Positions 61,113 through 64,000 of a stretch of 64,000 nt of DNA are shown in pieces. Origin of the DNA: Bradyrhizobiaceae bacterium Ga0074131 (GTDB lineage Bacteria; Pseudomonadota; Alphaproteobacteria; Rhizobiales; Xanthobacteraceae). Both the position numbers and the translations under genes were made by a program. Every line of letters begins with the position of its first letter. The first letter of the stretch is position 1. The stretch lies in NCBI GenBank assembly GCA_001464035.1, contig LNEC01000010.1, forward strand, positions 1 to 64,000. The letters run 5' to 3'. The notes beneath the pieces were generated by a model. That model worked only from the letters and a program-made list of their open reading frames with translations, was not told where the DNA came from and did not search any database.

Positions 61113-62531
61113 ATGGCCGACACTTCCTTCGACGTCATCATCATCGGCGCAGGGCCCGGCGGCTACGTCACGGCGATCCGCGCGGCGCAGCTAGGGCTGA
61201 AGACGGCCGTGGTCGAGAAGGCCTATTTCGGCGGCATCTGCAACAATTGGGGGTGCATTCCGACCAAGGCGCTGCTGCGCTCGGCAGAGGTGTATCACCT
61301 GATGCAGCACGCCAAAGACTATGGTCTTGCGGCGGAGAAGATCTCGTTCGACCTGCAGGCGGTGGTGCAGCGCTCGCGCGGCGTGGTGAAGCGGTTGAAC
61401 GACGGCGTCGGCTATCTCTTCAACAAGAACAAGGTCACGGTGATCTGGGGCGAGGCGACGCTGGACGCACCCGGCAAATTGACCGTGAAGAAATCCGCGG
61501 TCGAGGCGCCGAAGGGCGCGCTGGGCGAGGGCACTTATCAGGCCAAACACATCATCGTTGCGACCGGTGCGCGGCCTCGCGTCTTGCCGGGGCTGGAGCC
61601 CGACAAGAAGCTGGTCTGGACCTATTTTGAGGCGATGGTGCCGGACAAGATGCCCGGGTCGTTGCTGGTGGTCGGCTCCGGCGCGATCGGCATTGAATTC
61701 GCTTCGTTCTTCCGCACCATGGGCGCGGAAGTGACCGTAGTCGAGGTGCTGCCGCAGATCCTGCCGGTGGAAGATGCCGAGATTTCGAAGTTCGCGCACA
61801 AGGCGTTCGAAAAGCAGGGCATCAAGCTTCTCACCAATACCAAAGTGACAAAACTGGAAAAGAAGAGCGACAGCGTGGTCGCCACCATCGACGATGGCAA
61901 GAAGCCGCAAACGGTCGAGTTCGACCGGGTGATTTCCGCCGTCGGCGTGGTCGGCAATATCGAAAACCTCGGGCTGGAAAAGTTAGGCGTCAAGACCGAG
62001 CGCGGCTGCATCGTGATCGACGGCTACGGCAAGACCAATATCCCCGGCATCTACGCCATCGGCGACGTCGCGGGCCCGCCGATGCTGGCGCACAAGGCCG
62101 AGCATGAAGGCGTGATCTGCGTCGAGGCGATCAAGGGCCTGCATCCGCATCCCATGGACAAGAACCTCATTCCCGGCTGCACCTACTGCCATCCGCAGGT
62201 CGCATCCGTCGGTCTCACCGAGGCCAGGGCGAAAGAGGGCGGCCGTGACATCCGCGTCGGGCGTTTTCCTTTCGTCGGCAACGGCAAGGCCATTGCGCTG
62301 GGCGAAGACCAGGGCTTGGTCAAGGTGATCTTCGACAAGAAGACCGGCCAGCTGCTCGGTGCGCACATGATCGGCGCCGAGGTCACCGAACTTATCCAGG
62401 GCTATGTGGTGGCGATGAACCTGGAAACCACAGAGGAAGAACTGATGCACACGATCTTCCCGCATCCGACCCTGTCGGAGATGATGAAGGAAGCGGTGCT
62501 GGATGCCCATGGCCGCGTTCTGAACATGTAG
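61113..62531 (+). CDS. lpd: Dihydrolipoyl dehydrogenase (E3)
   Basis: Reoxidises the lipoyl arm, passing electrons to FAD and NAD+. The FAD loop is IIIGAGPGGYVTAIRAAQLG. The redox disulfide is in GGICNNWGCIPTKALLRSAE, with the CxxxxC spacing kept and the internal residues N-N-W-G where L-N-x-G is more usual. LVVGSGAIGIEFASFFRTMG binds NAD, and the C-terminal HTIFPHPTLSEMMKEA holds the active His. It is 472 aa, the last PDH gene of the cluster. Confidence 0.97.
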   Translation: MADTSFDVIIIGAGPGGYVTAIRAAQLGLKTAVVEKAYFGGICNNWGCIPTKALLRSAEVYHLMQHAKDYGLAAEKISFDLQAVVQRSRGVVKRLNDGVGYLFNKNKVTVIWGEATLDAPGKLTVKKSAVEAPKGALGEGTYQAKHIIVATGARPRVLPGLEPDKKLVWTYFEAMVPDKMPGSLLVVGSGAIGIEFASFFRTMGAEVTVVEVLPQILPVEDAEISKFAHKAFEKQGIKLLTNTKVTKLEKKSDSVVATIDDGKKPQTVEFDRVISAVGVVGNIENLGLEKLGVKTERGCIVIDGYGKTNIPGIYAIGDVAGPPMLAHKAEHEGVICVEAIKGLHPHPMDKNLIPGCTYCHPQVASVGLTEARAKEGGRDIRVGRFPFVGNGKAIALGEDQGLVKVIFDKKTGQLLGAHMIGAEVTELIQGYVVAMNLETTEEELMHTIFPHPTLSEMMKEAVLDAHGRVLNM

Positions 62532-62579
62532 GGCACAGTCCCGGTAAGTCTGACCCAACCAACAAGCGAGAGATCAACC

Positions 62580-63821
62580 GTGAAAGACAACGACAATCTG
62601 ACGATCGAGCGGCCGACCTTCGTGACCCATCTCGAATGCGCCATGGAAGGCGACCACTATCCGGCCGACCAGGTCCACAATCTCTCCAAGGCCGGCAAGC
62701 CGCTATTGGTCCGTTACGACCTCGCCGGCGTGAAGAAGGCTTTGACAAAAGACGCGCTGGCGCAGCGGCCGGCCGACCTCTGGCGTTACCGCGAGATGCT
62801 GCCGGTGCGGAAAGTCGCCGACATCGTCAGCCTCGGCGAGATCACCACGCCGCTGATCCGTCTGCCAAAACTTTCGAAGAAAATCGGCGGCGGCGAAATC
62901 ATCGTCAAGGACGAGGGCCGGTTGCCGACCGGTTCGTTCAAGGCGCGCGGCCTCGTGATGGCGGTGTCGATGGGCAAGGCCCTCGGCATCAGGCACATGG
63001 CGATGCCGACCAACGGCAATGCCGGTGCTGCGCTGGCGGCCTACGCCACCAGTTGCGGCATCAGGACCACGATCTTCTGTCCAGCCGATACGCCGGAGGT
63101 GAATGTCAGCGAGATCGAGCTGCAGGGCGCCACCGTCTACCGCGTCAACGGATTGATCGACGATTGCGGCAAGATCGTCGGCGAGGGAAAGACCAAAGCC
63201 GGCTGGTTCGATACCTCGACGCTGAAGGAGCCCTACCGGATCGAGGGCAAGAAGACGATGGGGCTGGAGCTCGCCGAGCAGCTCGGCTGGGACGTCCCTG
63301 ACGTGATCTTCTATCCGACCGGGGGCGGCACCGGCCTGATCGGCATGTGGAAGGCGTTCGCCGAACTCGAAGCCATCGGCTTCATCGGTTCGAAGCGCCC
63401 GCGCATGATCGCGGTGCAGGCTTCGGGCTGCGCGCCGATGGTGCGGGCTTTTGAAGCCGGCGCCGAGCACGCGCCGCGCTGGGAGGACGCCCACACCATC
63501 GCGTCGGGAATCCGGGTACCGCAGGCGATCGGAGATTTCCTGATCCTGCGCGCGGTGCGCGAGAGCAAGGGATTCGCCATTGCAGTGGATGACGAGAAGA
63601 TTTCTGCTGCGCTGAGCGAAGTCGCGCGCGCAGAAGGCTTGCTCTTGTGCCCGGAGGGCGCGGCGACCTATGCTGCCTACAAGGAAAGCCTGGCCGACGG
63701 CCGCGTGACCAAGAGCGACCGGGTGATGCTGTTCAACTGCGCGACGGGACTCAAGTATCCGCTGCCGCCGGTCACGCGTACGCTCGATCGTCACCAGCCG
63801 ATCGACTATGCTAATCTGTAA
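62580..63821 (+). CDS. Threonine synthase-like PLP enzyme
   Basis: A 413-aa fold type II PLP protein. The Schiff-base Lys lies in GRLPTGSFKARGLVMAVSMG, and the phosphate-binding loop of the cofactor is FYPTGGGTGLIGMWKAF. An N-terminal LECAMEGDHYPADQVHNLS resembles the threonine synthase leader. The usual reaction is O-phosphohomoserine to threonine; a diaminopropionate or related ammonia-lyase role cannot be excluded. The GTG at 62580 has only a weak ribosome-binding site; it begins 48 bases after lpd and may be co-transcribed. Confidence 0.85.
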   Translation: MKDNDNLTIERPTFVTHLECAMEGDHYPADQVHNLSKAGKPLLVRYDLAGVKKALTKDALAQRPADLWRYREMLPVRKVADIVSLGEITTPLIRLPKLSKKIGGGEIIVKDEGRLPTGSFKARGLVMAVSMGKALGIRHMAMPTNGNAGAALAAYATSCGIRTTIFCPADTPEVNVSEIELQGATVYRVNGLIDDCGKIVGEGKTKAGWFDTSTLKEPYRIEGKKTMGLELAEQLGWDVPDVIFYPTGGGTGLIGMWKAFAELEAIGFIGSKRPRMIAVQASGCAPMVRAFEAGAEHAPRWEDAHTIASGIRVPQAIGDFLILRAVRESKGFAIAVDDEKISAALSEVARAEGLLLCPEGAATYAAYKESLADGRVTKSDRVMLFNCATGLKYPLPPVTRTLDRHQPIDYANL

Positions 63822-63829
63822 TTGTGCTC

Positions 63830-63934
63830 GTCATTGCGAGCGCAGCGAAGCAATCCGGCTTTTTCGAGCAAGCTGGAGTGCTTCGTCGCAAGTGCTCCGT
63901 TGCGGAAATGCTTCGCGTTTTCGCAGGCAATGAC
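63830..63934. repeat. Dispersed palindromic repeat, copy 2
   Basis: Starts GTCATTGCGAGCGCAGCGAA and ends GGCAATGAC. It has the same inverted ends as the copy at 60988-61067 but a longer centre (105 bases). It lies after the threonine-synthase-like gene and is probably a dispersed chromosomal repeat, not a mobile gene. Confidence 0.78.
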
Positions 63935-63961
63935 GGTAGTGACGCTTTAATGGAGGGTGTG

Positions 63962-64000
63962 ATGCGAAGAATGGTCCTGGCCGCGTTGACTGCATTGCTG
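63962..64000 (+). CDS. Start of a secreted protein, cut by the window end
   Basis: ATG 63962, preceded by GGAGGG, opens MRRMVLAALTALL before the window ends. The hydrophobic run after two Arg is a typical signal-peptide start. The product cannot be identified. Confidence 0.55.
   Translation, partial: MRRMVLAALTALL

Overview
The window is a GC-rich stretch of an alphaproteobacterial chromosome. Gene order, protein lengths (S2 of 332 aa, LexA of 233 aa with a GTTC-N7-GTTC operator, E1-beta with its own lipoyl domain) and the 'GTCATTGCGAGCG' dispersed repeat all fit the Bradyrhizobium/Rhodopseudomonas group (Nitrobacteraceae). The genus is inferred from recognition; no search was run. No rRNA, tRNA, CRISPR array, intact IS element or prophage is visible. 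Long antisense reading frames are common because of the GC bias and are not genes.

Layout. 1-1.2 kb: decayed accessory DNA, with a frameshifted Phd/YefM-type antitoxin without a toxin, a possible transporter scrap and a truncated methyltransferase. 1.3-16.1 kb: the translation and envelope operon, all on plus: rpsB, tsf, pyrH, frr, uppS, cdsA, dxr, rseP, bamA, lpxD, fabZ, lpxA, lpxI, lpxB. It runs from ribosome assembly and recycling through undecaprenyl, phospholipid and isoprenoid synthesis to outer-membrane protein insertion and lipid A. 16.3-17.9 kb: an unrecognised 541-aa protein. 18.0-23.2 kb: gltA and gltX on minus, and a divergent glnS followed by an NTF2-like protein. 23.2-27.8 kb: a small secreted protein, ComEC, two lineage-type hypothetical proteins and lexA with its SOS box.

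27.9-43.4 kb: moeA, then about 10 kb of accessory genes (YihX-like HAD phosphatase, soluble hybrid histidine kinase, MFS transporter, HpcH/HpaI aldolase, Old-Yellow-Enzyme-type reductase, membrane GGDEF-EAL protein, small secreted protein), then moaC, trpC, trpD and a PpiD-type chaperone. The accessory block separates moeA from moaC, which are usually neighbours in relatives. 43.6-53.1 kb: central metabolism on plus (tpiA, secG, pyrG, a NIPSNAP protein, kdsA, an MFS transporter, a small membrane protein with an HlyD adaptor, eno), with queF on minus. 53.1-56.6 kb: an M15-like peptidase, an MDR-family oxidoreductase, an FMN reductase and ftsB. 56.8-64.0 kb: the pyruvate dehydrogenase operon pdhA, pdhB, a DUF5076-type gene, pdhC and lpd, then a threonine-synthase-like gene. 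Two copies of a dispersed palindromic repeat flank lpd and the threonine-synthase gene. The window ends 13 codons into a signal-peptide-bearing gene.

I did not find a clear new defence or biosynthetic system. The best leads are the split moeA/moaC locus with its signalling genes, the relic antitoxin, a ComEC without a recognisable metallo-beta-lactamase domain, the C-terminal extension on S2, a near-perfect palindrome between bamA and lpxD, and the repeat pair around lpd.
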